DNA of 64,000 nucleotides from Atlantibacter sp. RC6 (GTDB lineage Bacteria > Pseudomonadota > Gammaproteobacteria > Enterobacterales > Enterobacteriaceae), in contig NZ_JACHZE010000007.1 of assembly GCF_014193285.1 (NCBI RefSeq), positions 169,026-233,025 of the forward strand, in the 5' to 3' direction. Both the position numbers and the translations under genes were made by a program. This document shows, one piece after another, positions 8,727-20,062 of the stretch. The notes under the pieces are model-generated. The model was not told where the DNA came from. It saw nothing but the letters and a program-made list of their open reading frames with translations, and did no database searches. The first letter of the stretch is position 1. Each line of letters starts with the position of its first letter.

Positions 8727-11401
8727 TCCGGTTCCGCCTTGTTAACCGCCGCCTTCGGGGGCAGCGGTGAAAAATAGCCGACAATTAATACCAGCACCGC
8801 CACGCCGATAAACGCGATGGCCCGCGCCAGCCCGCCGCCGCCAGCGCTGTCCACCAGCATCAGTTTGATAATCACCACGCCAAGCAGCGCCGCCCCCGCC
8901 ATCCAGCTATTACGGCTGGCTGAGCGGGTGGCTTTCACCATGACCACCAATGCGATTAGCATCCAGAATAGCGCGAAGCTGGTCTGGATAAGCCGAGACG
9001 ACCACAGCGCGTCGGGCTGCCAGGCAATGTCACCGTAACCGGCCAGGATACGCAGCAGCAGGCCGTTGGCCCACCAGAAGGCTAACCCGGCGATGACTAG
9101 CGGCACGCTCTGCGAAATGTTATGCCAGCCCGGCGGGCGATGGGTTTCGAGATAACGAGCGGCGACATACAGCGCCAGCAGCCCATAGCCTGCGCCGATT
9201 TCCAGCGGGTTAACCAGCGGTACCCACCGCCAGTTAATCATCGTGCCATCCAGCAGGTTACTGAAAATCAACATGCCGAGTTCCAGCGCAATCAGCGGCG
9301 CGATGCCGATACTGGCATACCCCTGCGGCCAGACGCGCACCGGCCACAGGCCGCGGCGTACTGCGCCGTAGACCAGCAGGATCACAATCCCGGCGCTCGC
9401 CATCACGATCCCCGCCTGCCATTCGTCAGAACCCCACGGCAATCCCTCGATAAACCAGTAAATTTCCAGCCCAATAACCAGCAACACAAGCCAGAATAGC
9501 GTGAGATGCAGCGCCTGCGACAGACTGGCCAGTAGCGGTTCGCCATCCCGGTACAGCAGCGCGCCCGCACAGGCAATCGCCGCGATCCAGATAAGCCCCG
9601 TCCAGCCCACGCTCAGCAAACGATCGCCATGCTGCACGGTGAACAGGATTGCCAGCAGGATCCCCGGCCACAGCAGCCACTGGGCATAGCCCATTTCCCG
9701 CCAGTTAAGCCGCTGGCTGGCGGCCCGCCATACCCATACCGACGCGCAAAGCAGCGCCAGCACAATAACCGCGAGATTCAGCGAACGGTTGATGGCATCA
9801 GCCAAACCGATCAGCGCGACGATCCAAAAAGCAATCCCGCCCGCCAGCAATGCATGGCTAATGAGCACATGGTGGGTACGCCACAGCCACGCCGCCATCA
9901 ACCAGGCGGCGCTCAGTACGCTGAAAATCACCATCATCGACAGCGGCGTCAGATGCTGCGACAACGCATAAACCGCACTGCCCAACGCCAGTACCAGTAG
10001 CCCGGTACCGCTGTAGCTCATCCACCGCTGGTGCTGTTGAAGACCGAGCCACACAATCCCCAGACCTTCCAGCGCCCAGGCCATCGCCGTCCAGCGCGCC
10101 GACAGCGCCAGCGGGATCGCCAGGGTAGTGAACGCGCCGCCCAACGCCAGCGCCGCCAGTACCAGGATTTTCCCCTGCCCCGGATAGCGGCGCAGCACTA
10201 TCCAGCCCAGTACCAGATAAACCAGCCCAAAACCCAGCGCCGATAGCGCCGGGCCGTATTCAAAATGGCGGGTGATGGCGTACTGCATGCCAAAGCCGAT
10301 CAGCGGCGGCGCGAACAGCAGCACCCCATCGATAATCTTTTCTTTGCTCTCCTGGGCACGCAGCGACAGCCCCACGCACAACACGCCGAACAGCAAGATA
10401 TTGGCAATTAAGAACAACTGGCTACTGAGATAAATTTCCGGCCGATAGCCGTTCATCCCCCACAGCCCGGCAACGCCAAAGGTAAACGCCATGCCCAGCA
10501 GATTCAGCACCCGCCAGTGTTGCCACCAACTGATCGCCAGAATGCCCACTGAAAGCAGCAGATAAAATGAAAACAGCGCGATATGGTTACCGGAACCGGT
10601 AGAGAGCAGGATCGGCGCAAGATAACCGCCAATGCTTGCCAGCATCGCCAGGCTAAGCGCCTTTTGCAGTACCGCCAGCCCGACGCTGGCTGCGCAAATC
10701 AACAGCAGCAGGCCAAACGCCAGGGTCATCGGCAGCATTTGCCACAGACGGAAAGCGCCGAATACCGTGAGATACAGAGCGCCGGTCGCCCCGCCCTGCA
10801 ATATCAGGCCGTACAGCGGCTGTTTGTGGCGCAGCCTGAAGCCGAAGAATAGCAGCCCCATCGAACCCGCCGCTGCCGCCAGCAGGCGCAGCTCGAGCGG
10901 GAACATGTCGCGCTCAACGGTGTAACGGAACAGATAGGCCAAACCAAGAAACAGCAGCAGTACGCCCAGTTTTGCCAGCGGGTTACCCTGCATAAACCAG
11001 CGCACCAGCGAACTCAGCATGCCGCTGAACTGCGAAGGGGGAATATCCTGAACGGGTGCTGACGCCGCAGGGGCGGCGTCAGGCGCGGCGCGAGGTTGTG
11101 CAACCCATGCCGGAGCAGGCTCCAGGGGAGACGGTTTTTCGGCAACGGGCGCTGGTTTCTGCCGGTAACGCTGAACCCGGGCGATAATATCGTCTTCAGA
11201 GGCACGCTGCGGCGCTTGCGCCACACTGACCGGCAGCGGTGCGGCGGCCAGCGTCGACTCCAGCTCGGTCACGCGCTGACGCAGACGCGTGAGTTCATCC
11301 ATCGCAGCATTACTTCTGCGCCAGGCCATCACCGACATAATCGGAGCGACGACCAGCAGCAAAAAGAGTATTAGCCCCGCCCAAAACACCAGTCCATCCA
11401 T
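8723..11401 (-). CDS. DUF2339 polytopic membrane protein
   Basis: 892 residues. An N-terminal membrane helix (about 4-25) is followed by a short coiled coil (about 33-52), a proline/alanine-rich linker (about 55-125) and then more than twenty hydrophobic segments to the C-terminus. The C-terminal cytoplasmic tail is short (PLPPKAAVNKAEPE). The family recognised is DUF2339, which has no established function. The start has AAGGAAACGGGC upstream. It is the first gene of a two-gene operon with the DUF3999 gene; an envelope role is inferred from topology only. Confidence 0.85.
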   Translation of the reverse strand: MDGLVFWAGLILFLLLVVAPIMSVMAWRRSNAAMDELTRLRQRVTELESTLAAAPLPVSVAQAPQRASEDDIIARVQRYRQKPAPVAEKPSPLEPAPAWVAQPRAAPDAAPAASAPVQDIPPSQFSGMLSSLVRWFMQGNPLAKLGVLLLFLGLAYLFRYTVERDMFPLELRLLAAAAGSMGLLFFGFRLRHKQPLYGLILQGGATGALYLTVFGAFRLWQMLPMTLAFGLLLLICAASVGLAVLQKALSLAMLASIGGYLAPILLSTGSGNHIALFSFYLLLSVGILAISWWQHWRVLNLLGMAFTFGVAGLWGMNGYRPEIYLSSQLFLIANILLFGVLCVGLSLRAQESKEKIIDGVLLFAPPLIGFGMQYAITRHFEYGPALSALGFGLVYLVLGWIVLRRYPGQGKILVLAALALGGAFTTLAIPLALSARWTAMAWALEGLGIVWLGLQQHQRWMSYSGTGLLVLALGSAVYALSQHLTPLSMMVIFSVLSAAWLMAAWLWRTHHVLISHALLAGGIAFWIVALIGLADAINRSLNLAVIVLALLCASVWVWRAASQRLNWREMGYAQWLLWPGILLAILFTVQHGDRLLSVGWTGLIWIAAIACAGALLYRDGEPLLASLSQALHLTLFWLVLLVIGLEIYWFIEGLPWGSDEWQAGIVMASAGIVILLVYGAVRRGLWPVRVWPQGYASIGIAPLIALELGMLIFSNLLDGTMINWRWVPLVNPLEIGAGYGLLALYVAARYLETHRPPGWHNISQSVPLVIAGLAFWWANGLLLRILAGYGDIAWQPDALWSSRLIQTSFALFWMLIALVVMVKATRSASRNSWMAGAALLGVVIIKLMLVDSAGGGGLARAIAFIGVAVLVLIVGYFSPLPPKAAVNKAEPE

Positions 11402-11491
11402 GCCCGTTTCCTTGTTATCGGCATACGCGATTGCCGTCTATTTTTTCAAAAAGCGCATTCAGGAGATAGTCTGGCATTTCCGAATTTACCG

Positions 11492-13309
11492 CTACGCGTT
11501 GCGCCAGATCCCGCTGGAAACCGCAGGCATCAGCAACGATTGTCCGGTGATTTGCGCCTTTCCTTCCTCCAGCCGCCACTCGGTTTCCGCCAGTAACGGC
11601 GACCAGGGGAGCTCGATGCGCGTGTCATCGCCCCGGTTAATGGCAACCAGCACTTTTTGCTGTTGCCACAGGCGCATAAACACGACCACATCCCCTTTAG
11701 CGTATAGCACATTGCAGCCGCCGTAGCGTAATGCGCGTGATTGTTTACGCAGCCGCCCCAGGCGCTGATACAGCGCAAACAGTTCGCGATCCTGCTTTTC
11801 GGCGTCCCATGGATAGGGCTTACGGCAAAACGGATCGTTATTGCCGTCCAGCCCCACTTCATCGCCATAATAGATACAGGGGACGCCGGGCCAGCAGAAC
11901 AGCCACACCACACCCAGCGGCAGGCGGGCAACGTCTTTACCCAGCAGGGTTTTAAACCGCGCGGTATCGTGGCTGTCGAGCTGGTTGAACATACGCAACT
12001 GCTGCTGATGGGAAAGCCCGGCGCGGTACTGTTCCATCCAGTTAATACAGATTTCCGCGTCGATATGCTGCGGGTCGTAGGAGATATCAGTATTGGCCAA
12101 AAATCCCCACAACGGCACCGTAAAGCCGCGATAGTTCATCGCCGCGTCTTCCACGTCGGCCTGTAGCCACTGACGCGCATCGCCGAAGTGCTCGCCAACG
12201 ATATAGGCCTCAGGATTGACCTCTTTCGCCGCCTGGGTAATGCCGCGCACGTGCTGCAAGTTATTCTGCGCCCCGCCCGCTTCGCCGAGCATATGCACCA
12301 CATCTAACCGCCAGCCGTCCATGCCCCAGGGCTCCCGTAACCAGTGGCGCACCACGCTGTCTTCGCCCTGGTAGATTTCGTCGATAAGGGTCGGGGACTG
12401 GTAATCGAGTTTTGGCAGGCTCGGGTAGCCCAGCCAGTCCAGCGCCCGGCCATCTTCGGAAAAACTGTACCAGTCGCGCCATGGGGATTGCGGGTTATGG
12501 CACGCCCCGCCGGTGGCGGCGTTATGGCGGTCGAACCACGGATGGGAGTCGCCGCTGTGGTTAAACACCCCGTCCAGCAGCAGCCGCATCCCGGCGCGCC
12601 GGGTGTTATCGCGCATGCGCAGCAGCGCCTGGTCGCCGCCAAACTGCGGGTCAACGTGGCGGTAATCCTGGGTGTCATATTTATGGACGCTGGGCGCGGT
12701 AAACACCGGGTTGAGATACAGCGCCGTGACGCCGAGTTTTTGCAGCCACGGCAGTTTCTCGCTGATGCCGTCCAGATCGCCGCCGTAAAACGTCGAGCCG
12801 CCCGCCTCAGCGGTAACCGGTTCGTCCCAGTCGCGCAGAATAATGTCGCGATGGGCGGCGTGGTGATAGTAAACATTATCCTGCCCCGCCTCGCGCGGCA
12901 GGCTGCGGGCGAAACGGTCCGGGAAGATTTGATAAAAAATCTGGTCCGCCACCCAGCTGGGGCCATTATCCGGCGCATCCACCGCAAACTGCTCAAGGCG
13001 CGCAGGCGGAAAATCGTTAAATCCCTGCGGGGTAAACCAGCGCTGGCGGCTGGGCCACAGCAGTTTAAAACTGTAGCGGCGGCGCGGCTGCCCCTCGTCC
13101 AGCGCGATAGAAGCCCGCCAGGCGGTGACGCCTTGCTGCGGCGCTTTGCGTACCCGCGTCATGGGGATAGAGGTCTCTTCGTTATCGCGTTCCGCGCGTA
13201 GCGTCACCCGCTGCGGCAAATCATCCCCGGAAAGCCACAGCGTGATGGTCAGTCGCTCGGCGGTTTGTTTGATAAAAGGTGCCACCGGAAGGTGCCAGGC
13301 TTGCAACAT
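11492..13309 (-). CDS. malZ: Maltodextrin glucosidase
   Basis: MalZ is a cytoplasmic GH13 enzyme that removes glucose from the reducing end of maltodextrins. The 605 residues match E. coli (604). The catalytic triad is visible as Asp336 ([10 protein letters not shown]), Glu373 (IVGEHFG) and Asp448 (LDSHDTARF). An N-terminal beta domain (about 1-120) precedes the barrel. GAGGGGAAATACG is the ribosome site. A possible MalT box lies about 80 bases upstream, consistent with membership of the maltose regulon. It lies between the DUF2339 gene and proY, on the same strand. Confidence 0.97.
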   Translation of the reverse strand: MLQAWHLPVAPFIKQTAERLTITLWLSGDDLPQRVTLRAERDNEETSIPMTRVRKAPQQGVTAWRASIALDEGQPRRRYSFKLLWPSRQRWFTPQGFNDFPPARLEQFAVDAPDNGPSWVADQIFYQIFPDRFARSLPREAGQDNVYYHHAAHRDIILRDWDEPVTAEAGGSTFYGGDLDGISEKLPWLQKLGVTALYLNPVFTAPSVHKYDTQDYRHVDPQFGGDQALLRMRDNTRRAGMRLLLDGVFNHSGDSHPWFDRHNAATGGACHNPQSPWRDWYSFSEDGRALDWLGYPSLPKLDYQSPTLIDEIYQGEDSVVRHWLREPWGMDGWRLDVVHMLGEAGGAQNNLQHVRGITQAAKEVNPEAYIVGEHFGDARQWLQADVEDAAMNYRGFTVPLWGFLANTDISYDPQHIDAEICINWMEQYRAGLSHQQQLRMFNQLDSHDTARFKTLLGKDVARLPLGVVWLFCWPGVPCIYYGDEVGLDGNNDPFCRKPYPWDAEKQDRELFALYQRLGRLRKQSRALRYGGCNVLYAKGDVVVFMRLWQQQKVLVAINRGDDTRIELPWSPLLAETEWRLEEGKAQITGQSLLMPAVSSGIWRNA

Positions 13310-13388
13310 CGTATTTCCCCTCGGTCAAATTTTGACGCCACCATGCCATATCAGCGGCATACCGCCTTCCTCATTTTGCTTTTATTTG

Positions 13389-13398
13389 GGGGAGGAGT
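13389..13398 (+). promoter_or_regulatory. Possible MalT box upstream of malZ
   Basis: GGGGAGGAGT fits the MalT consensus GGGGA(T/G)GAGG at nine of ten positions, 80 bases upstream of the malZ ATG. MalT sites act in arrays and only one clear copy is seen, so this is tentative. Confidence 0.4.
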
Positions 13399-13436
13399 TA
13401 ACAGGTGGAGATCACTGAGCGTAGAGCGAAAACAGC

Positions 13437-13458
13437 ATCCCCGCCAGGCGGCGGGGAT
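13437..13458 (-). terminator. Terminator after proY
   Basis: A perfect 9-bp GC-rich stem (ATCCCCGCC / GGCGGGGAT) lies just downstream of the proY stop; the minus strand then reads GCTGTTTT. Confidence 0.6.
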
Positions 13459-13466
13459 GGAAGAGA

Positions 13467-14840
13467 TTAGGCGGTAACGCGGGCGCGGGCGTCGCGGCGG
13501 CGTTTGAACAGCCAACCGACCAGCAACAGGGCAATCCACGCGAAGCCGACATATAACGAGATGCGGGTGTCCGGGTGGTAGCCAATCAGGCCGATGATAA
13601 ATACCAGGAAGATCAGGCCGATCACCGTGGTAGTGACGCCACCCGGTACTTTAAATTTCAGCGCCTTCACCTCTTCTGGCGATAAACGGCGGCGGAACCA
13701 GATTTGCGACAGCAAAATCATGATCCACACCCACACGGTGGCGAAGGTCGCCAGTGAGGCAATCACCAGGAACACGTTTTCCGGCATGATGTAGTTGAGA
13801 TACACCGCCAGCAGCAGCGCGGCGGTCATTACCATCACCGTCACCCACGGCACGCCGTTACGCGAGGTTTTGGCAAACACTTTCGGCGCGCTGCCCTGGT
13901 CCGCCATGCCGTGCAGCATGCGGCCCACGCCAAAAACATCGCTGTTAATCGCCGACAGGGAAGCGGTGATCACCACAAAGTTAAGAATACCGGCGGCAAA
14001 GGTGATGCCCATATGCTGGAAAGTCAGCACAAACGGGCTACCGTTGGTGCCGACCTGGTTCCACGGATAGATAGACATAATCACGAACAACGTACCCACG
14101 TAAAACACCAGAATACGCAGCGGAACCGAGTTAATGGCGCGCGGAATCGACTTCTCCGGATCTTTGGCTTCGCCTGCGGTAATGCCGATGATTTCGATGC
14201 CGCCGTAGGCAAACATCACCATCTGCAACGCCATAATGGTGCCGATCCAGCCGTTGGCGAAAAAGCCGCCATGGCTCCAGAGGTTGCTGATGCCGGTGGG
14301 CTGGCCGCCGTTGCCGATGCCCCAGATAATGATGCCGATGCCGGCGGCGATCATGATGATAATGGTGGCGACTTTGAAGAACGAGAACCAAAATTCCATC
14401 TCGCCGAACACTTTAACGCTCATCAGGTTGATTGCGCAGATAATCAGCACCACGCTCAGCACCCACACCCAATGCGGCACCGTGGGGAACCAGACGCCCA
14501 TATAGATGCCGAAGGCGGTCACGTCGGCGATAGCGACGATCAGGATTTCAAAGCAGTAGGTCCAGCCGGTGATGTAGCCCGCCAGCGGGCCTAAGTTTTC
14601 CTGGGCATAACGGGAGAACGAACTGGCCGCAGGGTTGTGCACTGACATTTCACCCAGCGCGCGCATGATAATGTAGGCCGCCACGCCGCCAATAATATAC
14701 GCCAGCAGCACGCTCGGACCGGCCATTTTAATGGCGTCGGCGGAGCCGTAAAAAAGCCCGGTGCCAATCGCCGAGCCGAGTGCCATAAAGCGAATATGTC
14801 GCGTACTCAAACCGCGTTTGAGCGTAGTCCCGTTTTCCAT
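13467..14840 (-). CDS. proY: Proline-specific permease ProY
   Basis: A 457-residue member of the amino acid-polyamine-organocation family with twelve predicted membrane helices; it is named as a cryptic proline transporter in Salmonella and E. coli. The segment [20 protein letters not shown] at the N-terminus and the [16 protein letters not shown] loop are near-identical to E. coli ProY. I start at the ATG at 14840 ([10 protein letters not shown]), which gives the E. coli length; a longer frame from 14876 adds twelve residues with no support. It follows brnQ on the same strand, separated by a terminator. Confidence 0.94.
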   Translation of the reverse strand: MENGTTLKRGLSTRHIRFMALGSAIGTGLFYGSADAIKMAGPSVLLAYIIGGVAAYIIMRALGEMSVHNPAASSFSRYAQENLGPLAGYITGWTYCFEILIVAIADVTAFGIYMGVWFPTVPHWVWVLSVVLIICAINLMSVKVFGEMEFWFSFFKVATIIIMIAAGIGIIIWGIGNGGQPTGISNLWSHGGFFANGWIGTIMALQMVMFAYGGIEIIGITAGEAKDPEKSIPRAINSVPLRILVFYVGTLFVIMSIYPWNQVGTNGSPFVLTFQHMGITFAAGILNFVVITASLSAINSDVFGVGRMLHGMADQGSAPKVFAKTSRNGVPWVTVMVMTAALLLAVYLNYIMPENVFLVIASLATFATVWVWIMILLSQIWFRRRLSPEEVKALKFKVPGGVTTTVIGLIFLVFIIGLIGYHPDTRISLYVGFAWIALLLVGWLFKRRRDARARVTA

Positions 14841-14864
14841 GTTGTTAAGTACCTGGTTACACAA

Positions 14865-14894
14865 TAAAAAAACCACGGAGCGGGCTCCGTGGTT
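14865..14894 (-). terminator. Terminator after brnQ
   Basis: The stem AACCACGGAG / CTCCGTGGTT (10 bp, loop CGGG) is followed on the minus strand by a T-rich run. It lies between the brnQ stop and the proY start, so proY needs its own promoter or read-through. Confidence 0.8.
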
Positions 14895-14913
14895 AAAATC
14901 TGTCCGGCTTTAT

Positions 14914-16233
14914 TTAGTGCGCGGTGGAGGTCACCTGACGCCCCGCTGCGCGATCCCAAATAGCGGCAATCACCACCATCGCAACCGTCGGCATCAGCCA
15001 GGCCAGCCCTTGATCGGCCAGCGGCATTTTCTGCGTCCAGGCAGGCAACATGCCGCCCAGCGCCGAGGCTTTCACGCCGTCAATCAGGCCCAACAGCAGG
15101 CTGATTAACATCGCCGGTGCGATAACGCGGGTGGAATTGTGCCACCAACCGCGGGTAAAGCTCAACACGACCAGCACAATACACGGCGGATAAATAGCCG
15201 TCAGCACCGGAATGGAAATCTGGATCAAGTGGCTCAGGCCCAGATTCGACACCACCATCGAGAAGCCGCCGAGGATAAACACCAGCGAGCGGTACGACAG
15301 CGGCAGATACTGCGCGAAGAACTCAGCGCAGGCGCAGGTCAGGCCCACCGCGGTTACCATGCAGGCGATGAAAATCAACGCCGCCAGCAGGAAGCTGCCC
15401 GCGCCGCCGAAGGTGTGCTGCACGTAAGCGTGAAGAATTGCCGCGCCGTTAGCAGACTGGTCCACCAGCGTAGCGCTGTCTGAACCCAGGCGGAACAGCG
15501 CCAGGTACAGCAGGGTCAAGCCGATACCCGCCATCAGGCCAGCCCATACCGTGTAGCGGGTCAGCAGACGCGCTTCGGTGACGCCGCGTGAACGCGCCGC
15601 GTTAACGATAACGATACCGAACACCATCGCGCCCAGAGTATCCATGGTCAGATAACCGTTGACGAAGCCGTTGGAGAACGCCGCATTCTGGTACGCGTCG
15701 GTAGCGACGCTGATATCGCCCGCCGGCCACAGCAGCGCAGCAACCGCCAGAACGGTCAGCGCGATGATTTTCAGCGGCGCCAGGAAGTTGCCCACGGTAT
15801 CGAGCAGTTTGCCCGGATACAGCGACACCAGGATCACCAGCGCGAAGTAGATCAGGCTGTAGATAAACAGCGGCATCGGCCCTGCGCCGGTCAGCGGCGC
15901 AATCCCCATTTCAAAAGAAACGGTCGCGGTACGCGGCGTGGCGAACAGCGGCCCCACGGCCAGATAACACACGGTGGCCAGCAGGATACCCGCGCCACGG
16001 CCAATCGGCGTGCTCAGGCTGTCAACGCCGCCGCCGACTTTCGCCAGCGCCACCACGGTCAGCACAGGCAGACCGACCGCCGTGATCAGAAAGCCGAGCG
16101 CCGCCGTCCAGACGTGTTCGCCCGCTTGCAGGCCAACCATAGGGGGAAAGATGATGTTGCCAGCGCCAACAAACAGCGCAAAGGTCATAAAGCCCAGTGC
16201 GATGATGTCACGCGATTTCAATTGATGGGTCAT
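14914..16233 (-). CDS. brnQ: Branched-chain amino acid:cation symporter BrnQ
   Basis: BrnQ (LIV-II) imports leucine, isoleucine and valine with a cation. The 439 residues match E. coli, with about twelve membrane helices. The N-terminus [20 protein letters not shown] and the GAGNIIFPP motif are typical. It is transcribed towards proY. The 400-base space upstream separates it from the phoBR operon. Confidence 0.96.
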   Translation of the reverse strand: MTHQLKSRDIIALGFMTFALFVGAGNIIFPPMVGLQAGEHVWTAALGFLITAVGLPVLTVVALAKVGGGVDSLSTPIGRGAGILLATVCYLAVGPLFATPRTATVSFEMGIAPLTGAGPMPLFIYSLIYFALVILVSLYPGKLLDTVGNFLAPLKIIALTVLAVAALLWPAGDISVATDAYQNAAFSNGFVNGYLTMDTLGAMVFGIVIVNAARSRGVTEARLLTRYTVWAGLMAGIGLTLLYLALFRLGSDSATLVDQSANGAAILHAYVQHTFGGAGSFLLAALIFIACMVTAVGLTCACAEFFAQYLPLSYRSLVFILGGFSMVVSNLGLSHLIQISIPVLTAIYPPCIVLVVLSFTRGWWHNSTRVIAPAMLISLLLGLIDGVKASALGGMLPAWTQKMPLADQGLAWLMPTVAMVVIAAIWDRAAGRQVTSTAH

Positions 16234-16635
16234 AAAGTCTAACTGCCTGTGGATGTGGTGTTGAAAAGAATGACGTTTTTGCTGCCAGCGATGAGCGAAA
16301 TAGCGTCGTTTCGTTATAAATCAGCGAAAAACACTTACCTGATGCCGTGGCGGAGAATAGTTTTTTGGTTTACCACGAAATTACAGAGAGTCTGGCAACA
16401 TCAGGTGCGCAATTTAAACGCTTATAACGTTTGAAGGCAATAAGGGATCTAAAAACCAGTAGATTATTCCGCATCCGGTAAGTGAGTTAGATATTCATAC
16501 CAGATTCTTAAAAATGTTATGGCTTTTAATGCGAACAAAAAACAAACAACCGTCAAAAATAAGACAGACGTTAAGGAAACCAAACGGCAAAAGGGCCAGT
16601 TTACTGGCCCATGGAAACTAAGTTTTACAGCGGGA
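16234..16635. other. Gene-free stretch between brnQ and phoR
   Basis: About 400 A/T-rich bases hold the brnQ promoter region and the phoR terminator. I see no convincing gene here; short frames lack ribosome sites and family resemblance. Confidence 0.6.
16593..16610 (-). terminator. Terminator after phoR
   Basis: GGGCCAGT / ACTGGCCC forms an 8-bp stem with a TT centre, followed on the minus strand by CTTTTGCC. It lies about 25 bases after the phoR stop. Confidence 0.7.
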
Positions 16636-17946
16636 TTAGCTGATTTGCCGTACCGGCGCAGGATTTGCGATAAGCCGTTCCGGCAGCACGAAGGTAAAGG
16701 TGGTTCCCTTGCCTGGCTGGCTTTCGATTTCAAGGCGCGCATCGTGGTGGCTGAGGGCGTGCTTCACAATCGCCAGCCCCAGTCCGCTGCCGCCGGTCTG
16801 GCGGGAGCGGGCTTTATCCACCCGGTAAAAACGCTCGGTAAGACGCGGAATATGCTCCGCAGAAATTCCCGGCCCGTTGTCCTGTACCGAAAACTTTGCT
16901 CCCTGTGGAACACGTTGCCAGGTCACGGTAATCGCCGTGCCTTCCGGGGTGTGATTTACCGCGTTATATACCAGGTTGGAGATGGCGCTGCGCAGCTGTT
17001 CGTCATTACCCAGCACCTTTAGATTGCTGTCGACGTCAAACGTAAGCGTATGTTTTTTCTGGCTTAGGGTTTGCGCTTCGCGCTCCACCACCCGCAGCAT
17101 CATCGGCACATCGATCTGCTCATTAAGCACCAGCGCCGGCGCGGCTTCGATTTTCGATAGCGTCAGCAGCTGTTTGACCAGCCCCTCCATGCGGTGGGTT
17201 TGCTCGCGCATAGTGTGGATGGCTTTCTCACGCAGCGGGCCTTCCAGCGGCTTGTCGTCCATCATCTCCAGGTAGCCCTGAAGCACCGTCAGCGGTGTAC
17301 GCAATTCGTGACTGACGTTGGCAAAGAAATTACGCCGCGCGCCTTCCAGCTGGTGCATTTGTGTGACGTCGCGCGCCACCATCAGCAGTTGTTCCTCGCT
17401 GTAGGGCATTACACGGAATTCCAGATGACGCCCGTTATTCAGCACCAGATTCAGCGGACGGGTAAACTGCCGCGCCTTCAGCCAGTTGGTAAATTCGGGA
17501 TAGCGCAACAGGTTAAGAATGTTTTGGCCGTTATCGTCCGGCCAGCGCAGCCCCAGCAACTGTTGGGCCAGGCCGTTACACCAGAAAATATTGCCCTCTT
17601 CGGTGGTAAGGATCACCGCATCCGGTAGCGATTCCGCGCCGCTGCGAAAGCGTTTGATCAGGTTGCCCAGCTCGCGGCGGCGCTTTTTATTACGTAGCTG
17701 CATTTGATGCAGGCCGTACAGCAGCGGGTCCCAACTCCCCCGTCCCGTCGGCGGCGTCATGCTGCGATCGACCCAGATCCACCAGGACAGGCGCATCAGA
17801 TTCCAGAAATGCCACACCAGCAGGCCGGTGACCGCCAACAGCAAAAACCACGCCCAGTAACCAAAAATGGCCCCTAAAATCAGGGCCGGAATACAACACA
17901 GCACCAGCTCAAGGGCCAGCCTTTTCCATGACAGCCGTTCCAGCAC
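16636..17946 (-). CDS. phoR: Phosphate regulon sensor histidine kinase PhoR
   Basis: PhoR phosphorylates PhoB when phosphate is low and dephosphorylates it when phosphate is plentiful, under control of the PstSCAB-PhoU complex. The 436 residues comprise two N-terminal membrane helices (about 10-48), a basic linker ([12 protein letters not shown]), a PAS domain (about 95-195), the DHp domain with the phosphorylated His213 in [10 protein letters not shown], and an ATP-binding domain with DNGPGI and [10 protein letters not shown]. The start is GTG, as in E. coli, with GGGAGAG upstream. It lies 23 bases after phoB in the same operon. Confidence 0.97.
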   Translation of the reverse strand: MLERLSWKRLALELVLCCIPALILGAIFGYWAWFLLLAVTGLLVWHFWNLMRLSWWIWVDRSMTPPTGRGSWDPLLYGLHQMQLRNKKRRRELGNLIKRFRSGAESLPDAVILTTEEGNIFWCNGLAQQLLGLRWPDDNGQNILNLLRYPEFTNWLKARQFTRPLNLVLNNGRHLEFRVMPYSEEQLLMVARDVTQMHQLEGARRNFFANVSHELRTPLTVLQGYLEMMDDKPLEGPLREKAIHTMREQTHRMEGLVKQLLTLSKIEAAPALVLNEQIDVPMMLRVVEREAQTLSQKKHTLTFDVDSNLKVLGNDEQLRSAISNLVYNAVNHTPEGTAITVTWQRVPQGAKFSVQDNGPGISAEHIPRLTERFYRVDKARSRQTGGSGLGLAIVKHALSHHDARLEIESQPGKGTTFTFVLPERLIANPAPVRQIS

Positions 17947-17969
17947 GCGTCACTCTCCCGTTATCGTAA

Positions 17970-18659
17970 TTAAAAACGACTTGAGAAGCGGTAGCCGGTG
18001 CCGCGAACCGTTTGCACCATCCGGTCGTGCCCGCTCAGCTCCAGCGCTTTACGCAGGCGGCGGATATGCACGTCCACGGTTCGGTCTTCCACATAGACAT
18101 TGGTGCCCCAGACATGATTCAGCAGCTGTTCGCGGCTGTAAACCCGTTCCGGGTGGGTCATAAAGAAGTGTAACAGTTTGAATTCGGTGGGGCCCATATC
18201 GAGGGGATTTTCGCCGGTCATCACGCGGTGGGAACTGGGATCGAGGCTCAGCCCCTGCATCTCAATCACCTCCTCCACCGCCATCGGAGAGATGCGGCGC
18301 ATCACGGCTTTAATCCGCGCCACCAGCTCCTTCGGGGAGAACGGCTTGGTGATGTAATCATCCGCCCCGGTTTCCAGCCCGCGTACACGGTCTTCTTCTT
18401 CGCCGCGCGCGGTCAGCATCATCACCGGGATATCGCGGGTCAGCGCTTCGCGTTTCAGATGCTTGATAAACTGAAGCCCGGAGCCGCCCGGCAGCATCCA
18501 GTCCAGCAGGATAAGATCGGGCCAGGGTTCGTTAAGCTGATTCACCGCGCTGTCATAATCTTCCGCTTCAACCGGCTGGAAGCCATTTTGTTCGAGTACG
18601 AAGCACACCATCTCACGAATTGGCGCTTCATCTTCAACGACCAGGATACGTCTCGCCAT
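17970..18659 (-). CDS. phoB: Phosphate regulon response regulator PhoB
   Basis: PhoB activates the Pho regulon when phosphorylated by PhoR. The 229 residues carry a receiver domain with Asp10 and phospho-acceptor Asp53 ([10 protein letters not shown]) and Lys near 105 (TKPFSP), followed by a winged-helix OmpR/PhoB DNA-binding domain ending GTGYRFS. I start at the ATG at 18659 ([10 protein letters not shown]), as in E. coli; an in-frame start five codons upstream is unlikely. A Pho box lies about 50 bases upstream, consistent with autoregulation. It is divergent from sbcD. Confidence 0.97.
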   Translation of the reverse strand: MARRILVVEDEAPIREMVCFVLEQNGFQPVEAEDYDSAVNQLNEPWPDLILLDWMLPGGSGLQFIKHLKREALTRDIPVMMLTARGEEEDRVRGLETGADDYITKPFSPKELVARIKAVMRRISPMAVEEVIEMQGLSLDPSSHRVMTGENPLDMGPTEFKLLHFFMTHPERVYSREQLLNHVWGTNVYVEDRTVDVHIRRLRKALELSGHDRMVQTVRGTGYRFSSRF

Positions 18660-18708
18660 GATTAGCCCTGTCAAATTAAGTCGAATTTTCTGAATGCGGC
18701 GCCATTAT

Positions 18709-18737
18709 GCGTCAGTTTTATGACAGATTTATGAAAA
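18709..18737 (-). promoter_or_regulatory. Pho box controlling phoBR
   Basis: Read on the minus strand, TTTTCAT-AAAT-CTGTCAT-AAAA-CTGACGC shows three 7-base half-sites at 11-base steps, the usual layout of PhoB boxes (CTGTCAT repeats). This closely resembles the E. coli phoB promoter. Confidence 0.8.
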
Positions 18738-18847
18738 AGATGACGGTCTTATGACCCATCAGTTTGGTGTATAAATCTGGCGTCAGGACAGTGAAGTATA
18801 AGGAGGGTTATAATCCCCCTTTCGCTTTTACGCCACAGGGAATGACG

Positions 18848-20062
18848 ATGCGCATCCTCCACACCTCAGACTGGCACCTCGGTCAAAATTTTTATACTAA
18901 AAGCCGCGCCGCAGAGCATCAGGCCTTTCTGAGCTGGCTGCGCCAGACGGCGGCGGAGCAGCAGGTGGACGCCATCATCGTCGCCGGGGATATTTTCGAT
19001 ACCGGCTCGCCGCCGAGCTACGCCCGCGAACTGTATAACCGCTTTGTGGTGGATCTCCAGCCCACAGGCTGCGAGCTGATCGTGCTGGCAGGCAATCATG
19101 ATTCCGTCGCTACGCTCAATGAATCCCGCGAGCTGCTGGCCTGCCTGAATACCCGGGTCATCGCCAGCGCGCAGCATCACCCGGAAGGCCAGGCGATCCT
19201 GATTAATAACCGCCGGGGCGAACCGGGCGCGGTGCTGTGCCCGATCCCGTTTTTACGTCCGCGCGATATCACCCGCAGCCGCGCCGGCGAGTCGGGCAGC
19301 GAAAAACAGCTGCAACTGCTGGATGCCATCACCCGCCACTATCAGGCGTGCTTTGACGCCGCCTGCCGGCTGCGCGGCGACCGAGCGTTGCCGATTATCG
19401 CCACCGGGCACTTAACGGCGCTGGGCGTCACTAAAACCGACGCGGTGCGCGATATCTATATCGGTACGCTGGACGCCTTCCCTGCCAGCCATTTCCCGGC
19501 GGCGGATTACATCGCGCTGGGCCATATTCACCGCGCCCAGTGTGTGGCGAAGAGCGAACATATCCGCTATTGCGGCTCGCCGATCCCGTTAAGTTTTGAT
19601 GAAACCGGCGGCGCAAAAATAGTCAACCTGGTGGAGTTTTCCGCCGGGTCGCTGGCAAACATCACCCCGCTGGAGGTGCCGATCACCCAGCCGCTGGCGA
19701 TGATCAAAGGCACGCTGGCGCAAATCGAGCAGCAGCTTGAACAGTGGCGCGAGGCACCTGCCGAGCCGAAAACCTGGCTGGATATCGAAATCGTCAGCGA
19801 TGACTTCCTGCACGATATGCAGCGCCAGATCGTGGCCATGACCGAAAACCTGCCGGTGGAGGTGATCCTGCTGCGCCGCAATCGCGAACAACGGGAACAG
19901 GCCATCGCCCGGCTGGAAACCGAAACGTTGAGCGAACTGAGCGTCGCGGAGGTGTTTGAACGCCGCCTGCAAAGCGAGGCGCTGGAAGAGGATGAAGCCG
20001 CCCGGCTGAGGACGCTGTTCGCCCAAACCCTGGAGACGATGCAGCAGGAGGAAAACGCATGA
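18848..20062 (+). CDS. sbcD: Exonuclease subunit SbcD (Mre11-like nuclease)
   Basis: SbcD is the nuclease of the SbcCD complex, which cuts DNA hairpins and blocked ends and destroys palindromes at replication forks. 404 residues begin [15 protein letters not shown], the phosphoesterase motif I, followed by [18 protein letters not shown] and ALGHIHRAQ, all metal-binding motifs. I choose the ATG at 18848 for the E. coli N-terminus; CAGGGAA lies upstream, and a longer frame from 18764 is unsupported. The stop overlaps the sbcC start by 4 bases. Divergent from phoB. Confidence 0.96.
   Translation: MRILHTSDWHLGQNFYTKSRAAEHQAFLSWLRQTAAEQQVDAIIVAGDIFDTGSPPSYARELYNRFVVDLQPTGCELIVLAGNHDSVATLNESRELLACLNTRVIASAQHHPEGQAILINNRRGEPGAVLCPIPFLRPRDITRSRAGESGSEKQLQLLDAITRHYQACFDAACRLRGDRALPIIATGHLTALGVTKTDAVRDIYIGTLDAFPASHFPAADYIALGHIHRAQCVAKSEHIRYCGSPIPLSFDETGGAKIVNLVEFSAGSLANITPLEVPITQPLAMIKGTLAQIEQQLEQWREAPAEPKTWLDIEIVSDDFLHDMQRQIVAMTENLPVEVILLRRNREQREQAIARLETETLSELSVAEVFERRLQSEALEEDEAARLRTLFAQTLETMQQEENA

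Noticed and set aside
12304..12996. Long arginine-, alanine- and cysteine-rich frames antisense or out of frame within malZ and other GC-rich genes
   Set aside because: They shadow well-supported genes and show the biased composition expected of GC-rich overlapping frames.
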